DNA of 64,000 nt from Rummeliibacillus pycnus (GTDB lineage: Bacteria > Bacillota > Bacilli > Bacillales_A > Planococcaceae). Positions 8,822 to 17,472 of this stretch are shown here, in pieces. Each line of letters starts with the position of its first letter. Position 1 is the first letter of the stretch. The DNA lies in assembly GCF_002884495.1 (NCBI RefSeq), contig NZ_KZ614145.1, forward strand, positions 2,308,423 to 2,372,422. Direction: 5' to 3'. Position numbers and translations under genes: made by a program. The notes under the pieces are model-generated. The model had not been told where the DNA came from. It searched no databases and saw only the letters and a program-made list of their open reading frames with translations.

Positions 8822-8859
8822 AATCCCTTATCCGAAGTCGTTTCTTAAGGATAGGGATT
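8822..8859 (+). terminator. Terminator of the small membrane-protein gene
   Basis: AATCCCTTATCC (8822-8833) pairs with GGATAGGGATT (8849-8859) with one bulge, followed by TTTTTTG. Confidence 0.8.
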
Positions 8860-8904
8860 TTTTGTAGTTACGTTCGAATTCGTAGCGTTACTGGCTGGGT
8901 TCCG

Positions 8905-9205
8905 AGAATTTACTTGCATTCTCGGGGGGTTTACTCGCGGTTTACGAGAATTTACTCGCGTTCTCGGATGGTTTACTCGCGGATTCCAGGAATTTACTCG
9001 CGTTCTCGGGTTTACTCGCGAATTCGGTTGGTTTACTCGCGCTTTCCAGGAATTTACTCGCGTTCTCGGATGGTTTACTCGCGGATTCCAGGAATTTACT
9101 CGCATTCTCGGGTTTACTCACATTCTCGGGTTTACTCGCGAATTCGGTTGGTTTACTCGCGCTTTCCGGGAATTTACTCGCGTTCTCGGTTGGTTTACTC
9201 GCATA
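8905..9205 (+). repeat. TTTACTCGCG box array, 15 boxes at 21/18-bp spacing
   Basis: TTTACT cores start at 8909, 8930, 8951, 8972, 8993, 9011, 9032, 9053, 9074, 9095, 9113, 9131, 9152, 9173 and 9194. Steps are 21 bp (11 times) or 18 bp (3 times). Spacers alternate among a few types (TTCTCGGATGG, GATTCCAGGAA, TTCTCGGG, AATTCGGTTGG, CTTTCCAGGAA). A 102-bp higher-order unit recurs from 8951 to 9053. Because all steps are multiples of three, open frames of repeated peptides run through both strands, but neither has a ribosome site. Confidence 0.93.
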
Positions 9206-9244
9206 AGGTTAATTCTTTAATGTCGTCTTATTTCCTAAAGAAAA

Positions 9245-9282
9245 AAATAGCACCTAGTTTCCTGCGAAACTAGGTGCTATTT
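9245..9282 (-). terminator. Terminator of the YknX-like gene
   Basis: Perfect 17-bp stem AAATAGCACCTAGTTTC / GAAACTAGGTGCTATTT with a 4-nt loop and T runs on both sides, just beyond the stop at 9290. Confidence 0.92.
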
Positions 9283-9289
9283 ATTTTAG

Positions 9290-10714
9290 CTACTCAAATA
9301 ACCCCGTTAATATATATTTAGCCTGTTGTTTTTTAGTCATGCTCTTTAACTCTTTCTTTTGGAGTACTACCGTTTTGATTGGTGTGATAAAGTTTGATGT
9401 TGATACGAGTGAGATCGCGTCTTTGTCTTGAACAATTACATCATTTGCTTGAAGCCCTTTTACAACTTGATTTTTACCTCTATAGGCTACACCCAAAGTA
9501 ATTGGATGTTTTTGAACAACACCGTTTGTAGTGAGCTGATATACATAATGTTTATTTCCAGATTTCCACATAGATTTAGAAGCAATGATTGGTACACCTG
9601 TTGCTTCGTCTACTGTTACTTGCATTTTCATGTTTGTTCCAACCAATAAAGGCTTATCTTCTTTGCCTGTATTTTGATTTTGCGTATCTGTTGGTTGCCC
9701 TGTTTGAGCTTGTTCAGTAGTAGCGTTAGTTATTTGCCCGTCTTTAGCTTGTCCATCTTTCTTCCCATCAACAGATGCAGATTCTGTGTTAGCTGTCTTT
9801 GCTTTCGAATCAGCATTCGCTTCATTTACTGCTTCTGTATTGAGCTTTACTAAAAATGAATACATAGGTACTTTATTTTTCTTTTTATCTTTAATCGGAT
9901 AAGTGATAACTTTTGATACGGTCCCCTTGTAAGTTTGATCTGTTAATTTAGAATACAATGCTACTTGTTGACCGTTCATTACTTCTTGTACTTGTTTTGC
10001 TGGTACAATAGCCTTTACAACGGAATTCGTTGAAGCGATGGTCATCATCGGATCTTTTAAATCTGAGTTGATATTCACAATCTGCCCATCAACCTTACTT
10101 ACAACATTTAAATCAGCTAGCTCTTTCTCCACTCTAGCTTTCTTTGCTTCATTTTCAGTTAAGGCTGCTTCAAGTTTTCCCTTTTCCACTTCTGCCTCTG
10201 CAATTTTCTCTTGAACATTTCCTTTCACAATAGAGGATACATCGACATTTACATCCAAACTAATCTTTTTGCTGTTAGAATTTGTACTAGTGTCTGAAGT
10301 TGCATTTGTATCAATTTGTTGTAATTGGGAAATTTCTTGATCAATACTGTCCATTTCACTTTGCACACGCTTTGCTTCATCTTCTAAATTCGCTTTTCTT
10401 TCTTCAAGCTTTTGTGAATCGTATGAAAATAAAGGAGTACCACTTATAACTACGTCTCCTTCTTTTACTAAAATTTCACCCAAAGAACCTTTTTGACTGT
10501 CAAAATACACATGTGTTTCAGTTTCTGGCTGTGTAACACCATTGGTATGTAATAATTTTTTTACATTACCTTTATTTACTGTTGTCCAATCACTTATGTT
10601 AATCGTTCGAGCGGCCTTACTATCTTCCTTTAATAAGAGGAAAAGATTACTCCCAACAAAAATAACGACAACTGCAGCAATAAGATACTTGCCCCATTTT
10701 TTCAAGTCTCTCAT
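9290..10714 (-). CDS. HlyD/MacA/YknX-like membrane-fusion adaptor subunit
   Basis: A 474-residue efflux adaptor. One N-terminal membrane segment at about 10-28 is followed by a barrel-sandwich half (GSLGEILVKEGDVVISGTPLFSYDS), a long coiled coil at about 105-205 (LEERKANLEDEAKRVQSEMD onward), the second lipoyl-like half (VVSKVDGQIVNINSDLKDP), and beta-barrel and membrane-proximal domains. An insertion of about 60 residues rich in Gln, Thr, Asn and Lys (about 300-360) makes it longer than B. subtilis YknX (about 377 aa). Its start is 6 bp after the stop of the YknW-like gene, so the two form an operon. The ATPase and permease genes that normally follow are absent. Confidence 0.85.
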   Translation of the reverse strand: MRDLKKWGKYLIAAVVVIFVGSNLFLLLKEDSKAARTINISDWTTVNKGNVKKLLHTNGVTQPETETHVYFDSQKGSLGEILVKEGDVVISGTPLFSYDSQKLEERKANLEDEAKRVQSEMDSIDQEISQLQQIDTNATSDTSTNSNSKKISLDVNVDVSSIVKGNVQEKIAEAEVEKGKLEAALTENEAKKARVEKELADLNVVSKVDGQIVNINSDLKDPMMTIASTNSVVKAIVPAKQVQEVMNGQQVALYSKLTDQTYKGTVSKVITYPIKDKKKNKVPMYSFLVKLNTEAVNEANADSKAKTANTESASVDGKKDGQAKDGQITNATTEQAQTGQPTDTQNQNTGKEDKPLLVGTNMKMQVTVDEATGVPIIASKSMWKSGNKHYVYQLTTNGVVQKHPITLGVAYRGKNQVVKGLQANDVIVQDKDAISLVSTSNFITPIKTVVLQKKELKSMTKKQQAKYILTGLFE

Positions 10715-10720
10715 CCCCCT

Positions 10721-11383
10721 TTAGAAAAAGAATCCTATTTTGATATAAGACATAAAACTTGCAAAAATCCAATATAGTAAAAACAAAATACAGATAGCAG
10801 TTATTAGCTTCTTTTTACGAATTTCTACGATTCTGGATAAATAGTAGTACGAATATACGAACATAGCTATTCGGAATAATGTAATTTCCCCAAGGAAGTG
10901 AATAATTACTTCATTATTCGTCATATATTGTGCAATAATACCAAATGAAAAAATGTTAGAAGTTACATCAATATTTAACAATAAGAATAATGGAATCTGA
11001 ATCATCTTTTCCATTAAGAAAATACCAAATACATTCATTTGAGCGATGACTAATTTGCGGAATCCACCATTAATAAATGCAAAATAATATAATGCACTTC
11101 CAAAAAGAAATACACATGGAATTAAAATCCCTTGCAATAATCTTCCGACTAAAAATAATTGTTTTCTTGCCTCAAATGCGTGATGGCTAATACTTGATAA
11201 ATCCTTTGATAGCGACTCAGTCCCTATTCCAAATGCTCCGCTTACTACATATACGCACATACTTATTACAAAAAGTATCAATATATTTAACTTATAATAA
11301 GAATAATCTTCAGCCTCTTGTAACATAGTACGATACTCTTTTGGTTTAAAAATCCCCTTTAACGGTTGTACCTTCAAACTCAT
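10721..11383 (-). CDS. YknW/Yip1-like multi-pass membrane protein
   Basis: A 220-residue protein with about five hydrophobic segments after a short basic N-terminus (MSLKVQPLKGIFKPKEYRTML). Topology and context, directly before an HlyD-type adaptor, match YknW of the B. subtilis yknWXYZ efflux operon that protects against the SdpC toxin. The similarity is by architecture and order and I cannot confirm it by alignment. AGGAG lies about 8 nt upstream of the ATG. The first gene of a two-gene operon. Confidence 0.65.
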   Translation of the reverse strand: MSLKVQPLKGIFKPKEYRTMLQEAEDYSYYKLNILILFVISMCVYVVSGAFGIGTESLSKDLSSISHHAFEARKQLFLVGRLLQGILIPCVFLFGSALYYFAFINGGFRKLVIAQMNVFGIFLMEKMIQIPLFLLLNIDVTSNIFSFGIIAQYMTNNEVIIHFLGEITLFRIAMFVYSYYYLSRIVEIRKKKLITAICILFLLYWIFASFMSYIKIGFFF

Positions 11384-11592
11384 GTTTACTTCTCCTTTTA
11401 ATCATGATGGCTTAACATTAAAATCCCTTCATTATAGGCCATCTCATTTCTATTGCTGAATTTATTCCTTAAAAATGCGGAATAGCCACTACATCTCTAA
11501 GTACTTCCCCTCATTTCTACTTGTACCCTAATCCGAATTAATCGTTTAGTGTCTCTAATCTATCAACTAAAAATTTGTTAATAGAAATACAG

Positions 11593-11628
11593 AAAGCCCT
11601 GTAGAGAGGGTTCTCATAACAGAGCTTT
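11593..11628 (+). terminator. Plus-oriented terminator hairpin without an upstream plus gene
   Basis: AAAGCCCTGT (11593-11602) pairs with ACAGAGCTTT (11619-11628), with one G-U pair, followed by TTTTTT on the plus strand. The nearest plus-strand gene upstream ends near 8.8 kb, so either an unannotated short transcript ends here or it is a leader element of the hybrid kinase gene downstream. The rest of 11384-11925 holds no recognisable gene. Confidence 0.6.
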
Positions 11629-11925
11629 TTTAAAATACATTATGTATTTTAGTTAATAGTTACAGTCTCATTTCATTCTTCCCTCTTATTTTAGTAACAT
11701 ATTGAATAACTTGTCAACACTCTACTAAGCTAATTTTACGTTAAAAATTGTTCAGTTTTTGTAAATTAATGTTAGTAAATTAATGAAAAAGTCAGCATTT
11801 TAATACTTACTTCTAAGTTTTTTATTCGGATGATTCTTGTAATGCAACTACCTAATTCTGCTATTAACTGTAATATTTTTGCTATACTAGACTTATTACA
11901 TACCATAAAGAACTGGAGTAATGAA

Positions 11926-14880
11926 ATGAAAAGAAACAAATGGTTAGGTAGAACTTTTTATATCCTATTATTTTTAACTATATTGGCATGTGGGAGACTT
12001 GCATGGCTAAACTACTTTTACCCTGAAACACAACCAAAAGCTACAAATGGTGAACTAAATATTCTAAGCAATTTAATAGATCAAGATGCTCTCATCTATT
12101 TACAAGGTGAATGGCTAGTTTACCAAGATGTAAAAAAAGATCAAATGCATCATCTATCAAAACAGAATAGCCGATTAATTACTACAAATGAGAACACCAT
12201 GTTAACAGGTACTTCTGCTGTTGCAGAAATAATATTACATACAAAGAAATCATTCGATTCAAAACAATTAACACTGCGCATTCCAAAGAGTCCCTATAGC
12301 ACCACTACTTATGTAAATGGAAAGGAAATAGCAAAATCTACAAATAAAAACAAAGGGCAATATGATGATTATTTGGTGTCTTTCACTCCTAAAAGCAGTG
12401 ATATTAAAATTGATCTATTGGTGCAAGGAACCGAAAATTTACAATTTCCATTTTTCAGCAAATCCATTGTTCTAGGTACATCTGATGCCATTCATTCAGC
12501 CATCAATTTTAATAAATTATTGATATTAATCATTATCGTTACACTTGTTCTCAATAGTTTGTATAGTCTAATTGTTTATTTTTTCGTATTTCGTCATAAA
12601 AGTGTTTTCTTATGCGCACTAGCCTTCTTATTTCCAATCTTAGATGAATTATATCGAGTTGATCAAAGAATAAATACTTGGTTGAATATCAGCCCTACAA
12701 CTGAACTTAGAATTTCTTCAATGTTTTTTATTCTTCCAGCTTTATTCTTCGCAATTGTAATTCATTCGATTATAGCTGATCAAGAAGTAAAGTATTATCG
12801 ATTCATCATAAAATGCTATATTTTAGGAATTTTGAGTATTATCTTTGTACCGACACAATATTTCTCACTTCTTAATCTATTCCTTTATAGTTTATATATT
12901 GGATCATTCATCTATCTTTTCTTGTTTATTCGAAAAACTACTCGATTAACGGAAACAGAAATCATATTTTTATTATTTACTGTATGCGCCGCTACATCCG
13001 GTATAATTTGGGATTATATTAAATCTAAGCTGTATTTTGATATTCCTTTTTATCCAGTTGACTATATTTGTATTGAATTGGGGTTTGCTGGTTTTTGGAT
13101 CTATCGTTACTATTTAAATCAGAAGAAAGTAGACTCTTTAGTTTCACAATTAAAAAGATCCAATGAAATGAAAGAGGAGTTTTTAGAAAGTAGTTCACAA
13201 AAACTCTTTGCACCTTTGAGCAAAGTAATGATTTTAGCAGAACATATTAAAGACAATCCAGCAAATAAATTAACACAAACAAGTATAAAACAACTAGATG
13301 ATCTTTTAAAAGTTGGTCAAGGTATGTATTTTTCTTTGAATGAAGTTATTGACTATACGAGGATAAAAGAAAACGTTTTAACCCATGAACTAAACCCTGT
13401 AAACCTTAATGGTGTACTCCATCATGTCACAAATTTATTGCAATACATTACAGATTACAGTCAGACCAATATTCAAGTCCATATTAAACGTGACTTTCCA
13501 TATGTATTAGCCGATGAAAACAGAATGATTCAAATGCTATTTAACTTACTCTATTACGCAATAAAAAATACGGAAAATGAAACTATTAAAATTAGTACTA
13601 CCAATAGCAATAATAAAGCCGTATTAAAGATAATAGGCGTTTCCATCAATGACGATAAAAATGAAGCATTAATCAATAATAACGGTGAAAGTATGAATTT
13701 AAGTTTATTTGTTTGTCAAAAATTAGCCGAATTACAAGGAGGAAATTTACAAATAGATGAAAATGAAGATAAAAAAGTTGATTTAGTTTTATCATTACAA
13801 CTTGCTGATGAGGCAAATATAATTCCAACAGAAATTAACCTTGAGCCTACTTATGGAGAAATGAAACACGAAGCATCTATTAACATCTTAGTCATAACGG
13901 AGTCATTAGAGGAAATTCAACTAATACGTGCAGTCTTTTCTACAGATGAGTACGCATTACATTTTGCTCGATCCTCTGATCATGTAATGGATTATTTGAA
14001 AGAACGTGAATGGAATTTAATTATAATCGATTCAATTCTTTCTTCTCAATCTGGCTATTCTTTTATAAAGCAAATTCGTGATAAATTCTCAACAGTCGAA
14101 TTACCCATACTTTATATAACAACCAGACAAGATTCACTGGAAGCCAATAGCTGCTTTAAGGCTGGTGCTAATGATTATATGATTAAACCACTACAGCCAA
14201 TTGAATTAAAAAACCGATGCCAGGCTTTAATAGAAATGCAATTAAATGTAGAAGAAAAATTATCATTAGAATCTGCTTTATTACAAGCACAAATTCAGCC
14301 ACATTTCTTATTTAATACACTGAATTCTATTGCTTCATTGAGTAGAACTGACACTGAAAAAATGATTGATTTATTAATTACTTTCGGTGATTACTTGAAT
14401 GCCAGCTTTAACCCTAGAAATACACAGAGACTTATTCCATTAGATGAAGAATTAAAACTTGTACAATCATATACCTATATTGAGGAACAACGTTTTGCTC
14501 CTCGATTAAAAGTTGACTGGGACATAGATTCTGATGTAAACGCAATGATTCCGCCTTTTTCTTTACAAACACTTGTAGAAAATTCAATTCGCCATGGTAT
14601 TCAGAAAAAAATAGAAGGTGGTACGGTCAAAATCATGATAAAGAATGAAGAAAATGATGTTCTGATTAGCGTTATTGATGATGGTGTAGGGATACAACAT
14701 GAAAAGTTAGCGACCATATTTGAAGAAACTCATAACCGTGGCATAGGCATTATCAATACCAATAAGCGCTTAAAACAAAGTTATGGCGAAGAGTTACATA
14801 TTCAAAGTGAGTATGGAAAAGGAACAAGTGTATCTATGAAAATCCCTAAAAAGATTCCTTTATTATCGACGCAAAGTTGA
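11926..14880 (+). CDS. Hybrid sensor kinase: 7TMR-DISM-like sensor, degenerate kinase, receiver, LytS-type kinase
   Basis: The start at 11926 (MKRNKW) is preferred: GGAG lies 8 nt upstream, while the longer frame from 11830 has none; this gives 984 residues. Order: membrane segment (about 8-25); extracellular beta-rich domain to about 190; about seven membrane segments (200-400) as in 7TMR-DISM sensors; a HisKA-like helix at 416-431 reading SSSQKLFAPL where active kinases have SHELRTPL, so the phospho-accepting His is missing; a weak ATPase domain (about 510-640); a receiver domain with Asp702 and a Lys in YMIKPLQ; then a LytS-type kinase with His793 in QPHFLFNTLN and an ATPase domain with the N-box VENSIRHG near 886. 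No separate response regulator gene is adjacent. Ligand and targets are unknown. Confidence 0.85.
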   Translation: MKRNKWLGRTFYILLFLTILACGRLAWLNYFYPETQPKATNGELNILSNLIDQDALIYLQGEWLVYQDVKKDQMHHLSKQNSRLITTNENTMLTGTSAVAEIILHTKKSFDSKQLTLRIPKSPYSTTTYVNGKEIAKSTNKNKGQYDDYLVSFTPKSSDIKIDLLVQGTENLQFPFFSKSIVLGTSDAIHSAINFNKLLILIIIVTLVLNSLYSLIVYFFVFRHKSVFLCALAFLFPILDELYRVDQRINTWLNISPTTELRISSMFFILPALFFAIVIHSIIADQEVKYYRFIIKCYILGILSIIFVPTQYFSLLNLFLYSLYIGSFIYLFLFIRKTTRLTETEIIFLLFTVCAATSGIIWDYIKSKLYFDIPFYPVDYICIELGFAGFWIYRYYLNQKKVDSLVSQLKRSNEMKEEFLESSSQKLFAPLSKVMILAEHIKDNPANKLTQTSIKQLDDLLKVGQGMYFSLNEVIDYTRIKENVLTHELNPVNLNGVLHHVTNLLQYITDYSQTNIQVHIKRDFPYVLADENRMIQMLFNLLYYAIKNTENETIKISTTNSNNKAVLKIIGVSINDDKNEALINNNGESMNLSLFVCQKLAELQGGNLQIDENEDKKVDLVLSLQLADEANIIPTEINLEPTYGEMKHEASINILVITESLEEIQLIRAVFSTDEYALHFARSSDHVMDYLKEREWNLIIIDSILSSQSGYSFIKQIRDKFSTVELPILYITTRQDSLEANSCFKAGANDYMIKPLQPIELKNRCQALIEMQLNVEEKLSLESALLQAQIQPHFLFNTLNSIASLSRTDTEKMIDLLITFGDYLNASFNPRNTQRLIPLDEELKLVQSYTYIEEQRFAPRLKVDWDIDSDVNAMIPPFSLQTLVENSIRHGIQKKIEGGTVKIMIKNEENDVLISVIDDGVGIQHEKLATIFEETHNRGIGIINTNKRLKQSYGEELHIQSEYGKGTSVSMKIPKKIPLLSTQS

Positions 14881-14916
14881 TGGATGTTGAATGGTCATAT
14901 TAATGGTCATATCAAT

Positions 14917-14958
14917 AAAAACTCGGAGATCCTTTTGACAAAGGAACTTCGGGTTTTT
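14917..14958 (+). terminator. Terminator of the hybrid kinase gene
   Basis: AAAAACTCGGAGATCCTTT (14917-14935) pairs with AAAGGAACTTCGGGTTTTT (14940-14958) around TGAC. Confidence 0.85.
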
Positions 14959-14959
14959 A

Positions 14960-15365
14960 TATGATTATGAGCAAACCATAGAGTAAATTGTAATTTCTGA
15001 CCCTATTCTCTAAGAAAGAAAAAAATTGCTACAATTATGTAGATTGATTCGTTCAGTATTGCTATAAAGACATAAAAATTTTGCAGAAAGATTGAGAAAA
15101 TTATTGAATGAATAAGCTTCCTTAATTAGTTGACGTTTTATCCAAAATACTTTATGAAAATAAAGAAAAACTGAACAAGAAAAAATCGGTTCAAAAGGAT
15201 TAAAAGTAGATAAAAATATGTATTCATAAGTTTAATTAATACCAGTTATTTTACTTATAAGTAAAACTATCATCATAAAAAAACATTTTTCTACAAATAT
15301 ATATTGAAGCTTCTAAATAATCAGAATATAATTAATTTTATATCACAATAATGGGGTGAAGTTTT
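14960..15365 (+). other. AT-rich leader/intergenic region before the symporter gene
   Basis: About 400 bp without a reading frame that has a ribosome site. I looked for glycine-riboswitch or T-box features and saw none. The ribosome site GGGGTGAAG lies just before 15366. Confidence 0.5.
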
Positions 15366-16853
15366 ATGGAGGAAATGTTAACGAAGATTAATGCTTGGCT
15401 ATGGAGCCCAGTACTTATTTATGGGATTTTAGTAGTAGGTTTAATCTTTACATTTAGTACAAAATTTATGCAAGTCCGCTTCTTTAAAGACATGTTTGTA
15501 CAGTTGGCGAAAGGTGAAAAATCGTCCTCTGGTGTATCTTCTTTTGAAGCATTATCAATGGCACTAGCAGGGCGTATCGGGGTAGGGAATATTGCTGGTA
15601 CAGCAACAGCAATTGCTTACGGTGGCCCAGGCTCGATCTTCTGGATGTGGGTGTTAGGATTTATCGGTGCCGCAACCTCTTATGTCGAATCAACACTTGC
15701 TCAAATTTATAAAGATGAGAAAGACGGCATCTACCGTGGTGGCCCAGCATACTATCTTTACAAATTTACACAAAAGAAATGGATTGGCATGATTTTTGCT
15801 GTTGTCGGTGTAATTGCTATGGCTGCATTAATGCCATCTATTCAAGCAAACTCAATTGCGGGTGCTATGAATAATGCATTCCATATCCCTGCATGGATTA
15901 CTGGTGCATTTTTAGTCGTGTTGATTGGTGTCATTATTATTGGTGGGGTTAAACGTATTGCAACAGCTGCTTCCATTATCGTTCCATTCATGGCGGGAAT
16001 GTATATTTTAATGGCAATAGTTATTATCATTTTAAACTTCGATAAAATTCCAGAAGTATTTAGCTTGATCTTCTCAAGTGCATTCGGTCAAGATAAAATG
16101 TTCGGTGGAATTTTAGGGGCAGCAATTGCTTGGGGTGTAAAACGTGGTATCTACGCCAATGAAGCAGGACAAGGTACAGGTCCTCATCATGCAGCTGCTG
16201 CAGAGGTATCACATCCAGTTAAGCAAGGTTTCGTTCAAGCTTTCTCAATTTACTTTGATACTTTCTTAGTATGTACAGCAACAGCCTTTATCATCTTATT
16301 TACAGGAGCTTACAACGTACAAAATGAAAAAACAGGGGCATATTTAGTAGAAAATATTCCAGGCGTAAATCCAGGTGAAGCTTATACGCAATCAGCAATT
16401 GAACAAGCCTTCCCACTTGCAGGCTTAGGTTCAGGCTTTATCGCCATTGCATTATTATTCTTTGCCTTTACGACGATTATGGCCTATTACTATATCGCAG
16501 AAACAAACTTAGCCTTTATGATGGAAGGGGCGAAGCTAAGAATTTCGATTCGAATCATGCAAGTAGTGTTCTTAGCACTATTATTCTTTGGATCCGTAAA
16601 AACAGCTTCAACTGCTTGGGCACTTGGTGACACTGGTCTTGGTTTAATGGTATATGTCAACGTTATTGGTTTATTGTTCTTATTAAAGCCTGCATTAATA
16701 GCTTTGAAAGATTACGAAGAACAGAAAAAACAAGGCTTAGACCCTGTCTTTGACCCTCGTAAATTAGGAATTAAAAATGCAGATTATTGGGAAAAACGTG
16801 TAGACGAGATGAACAAATTAAATACACAAACATCCCTTCGTAAAGAAAGCTAA
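15366..16853 (+). CDS. Sodium:alanine/glycine symporter (AGCS family, AlsT type)
   Basis: A 495-residue transporter with about ten or more membrane segments. Family hallmarks: the opening INAWLWSPVLIYGILVVGLIFT; the motif SFEALSMALAGRIGVGNIAGTATAIAYGGPGSIFWMWVLGFIGAATSYVES; and GGILGAAIAWGVKRGIYANEAGQGTGPHHAAAAEVSHPVKQGFVQAFSIYFDT. The family imports small neutral amino acids (Ala, Gly or Gln in Bacillus relatives) with Na+. It ends with a hydrophilic C-terminal tail. Codon use looks more GC-balanced than its neighbours, as expected for a highly expressed gene. The ATG follows GGGGTGAAG. It is monocistronic, with a clear terminator. Confidence 0.95.
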   Translation: MEEMLTKINAWLWSPVLIYGILVVGLIFTFSTKFMQVRFFKDMFVQLAKGEKSSSGVSSFEALSMALAGRIGVGNIAGTATAIAYGGPGSIFWMWVLGFIGAATSYVESTLAQIYKDEKDGIYRGGPAYYLYKFTQKKWIGMIFAVVGVIAMAALMPSIQANSIAGAMNNAFHIPAWITGAFLVVLIGVIIIGGVKRIATAASIIVPFMAGMYILMAIVIIILNFDKIPEVFSLIFSSAFGQDKMFGGILGAAIAWGVKRGIYANEAGQGTGPHHAAAAEVSHPVKQGFVQAFSIYFDTFLVCTATAFIILFTGAYNVQNEKTGAYLVENIPGVNPGEAYTQSAIEQAFPLAGLGSGFIAIALLFFAFTTIMAYYYIAETNLAFMMEGAKLRISIRIMQVVFLALLFFGSVKTASTAWALGDTGLGLMVYVNVIGLLFLLKPALIALKDYEEQKKQGLDPVFDPRKLGIKNADYWEKRVDEMNKLNTQTSLRKES

Positions 16854-16929
16854 TAGATTTAAAACTTTGCATTAAGTGTCAATATAATATTTGCTTATGT
16901 GAACTATCAGTTTAAAAATGTAGTACATT

Positions 16930-16962
16930 AAGGCCTTAATATCCGTCGGAAATTAAGGCCTT
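16930..16962 (+). terminator. Terminator of the symporter gene
   Basis: Perfect 11-bp stem AAGGCCTTAAT / ATTAAGGCCTT followed by TTG and T-rich sequence. Confidence 0.85.
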
Positions 16963-17167
16963 TTGTATTTGATTTGAATGCTAAACTATACTTTCTTTAA
17001 ATACTAACTAAAGAAAATGGAATTATTCAAATATTATTTAACCCGCTTTATTTGCTACGAATCAATATGCATTGTAGTTTACTTAATAGATTCTTTGAAT
17101 GAACATGAGTGGAATCTAGATCCAATGCTTTTATAATTACTTTATAAAAAGATATAAAATAACAGAA

Positions 17168-17222
17168 ATGTGGATACAATTCAAAATTTCGTGGATAACA
17201 TGTCTCGAAATCGCGGATTGCC
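17168..17222. repeat. GTGGATA box array (3 boxes)
   Basis: GTGGATA starts at 17170 and 17191 (21 bp apart), and GCGGATT at 17213. The first box plus spacer (GTGGATACAATTC) resembles the GCGGATACAATTC box at the window start (about 88-100), linking the two arrays. No gene is seen in 16963-17472. Confidence 0.65.
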
Positions 17223-17244
17223 TTAACCTAAGAAAAAATACGCA

Positions 17245-17309
17245 AAAAAGATTCCAGCCTCATAAGAGACTGGAACCTGCATTGTTCAATATTGTGTGTA
17301 CCAGACACC
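17245..17309. repeat. Hairpin plus GTGTACCAGACACC motif
   Basis: A short hairpin (TTCCAG ... CTGGAA at about 17251-17275) is followed by GTGTACCAGACACC (17296-17309). The same arrangement, hairpin then a GGTACCTGGCACC-type palindrome, occurs near 28450, 62440, 63500 and 63870. Confidence 0.55.
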
Positions 17310-17318
17310 GTTACTTTT

Positions 17319-17432
17319 TCGCACTACTCATCGACCTACTTGCACCACTCGAGCTCTAACTTGCACCACTTACAGCTCAACTTGCACTACTCGGCTTGTC
17401 TTGCACCACTCATAACTCGGTTAGCATCACTG
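17319..17432 (+). repeat. TTGCACYACTC box array (6 boxes)
   Basis: Boxes start at 17319 (TCGCACTACTC), 17340, 17361, 17382, 17401 and about 17422 (TAGCATCAC). The first three steps are exactly 21 bp; the later ones are 19-21. The array lies just downstream of the NERD gene, and a second array of the same boxes lies just upstream of that gene at 18548-18600. Confidence 0.85.
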
Positions 17433-17472
17433 ACCTTTTAATCTTTCATTAGCAAAGAGATTATTGTAGTTT

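Noticed and set aside
8905-9205. CRISPR array
   Set aside because: Boxes of about 10 bp with spacers of about 11 bp, recurring spacer types, and no cas genes.
8845-9273. Long open frames of repeated peptides (RVNSWNPRVNHP type and YSRSRMVYSR type) on both strands
   Set aside because: They arise because the box array has 21- and 18-bp steps; both strands stay open, neither has a ribosome site, and the peptide is a low-complexity readout of the repeat.
14960-15365. Riboswitch upstream of the alanine/glycine symporter
   Set aside because: No glycine-riboswitch or T-box conserved core could be found by eye.
17168-17359. Plus-strand frame downstream of the symporter
   Set aside because: It runs through two repeat arrays and a hairpin, with no ribosome site.
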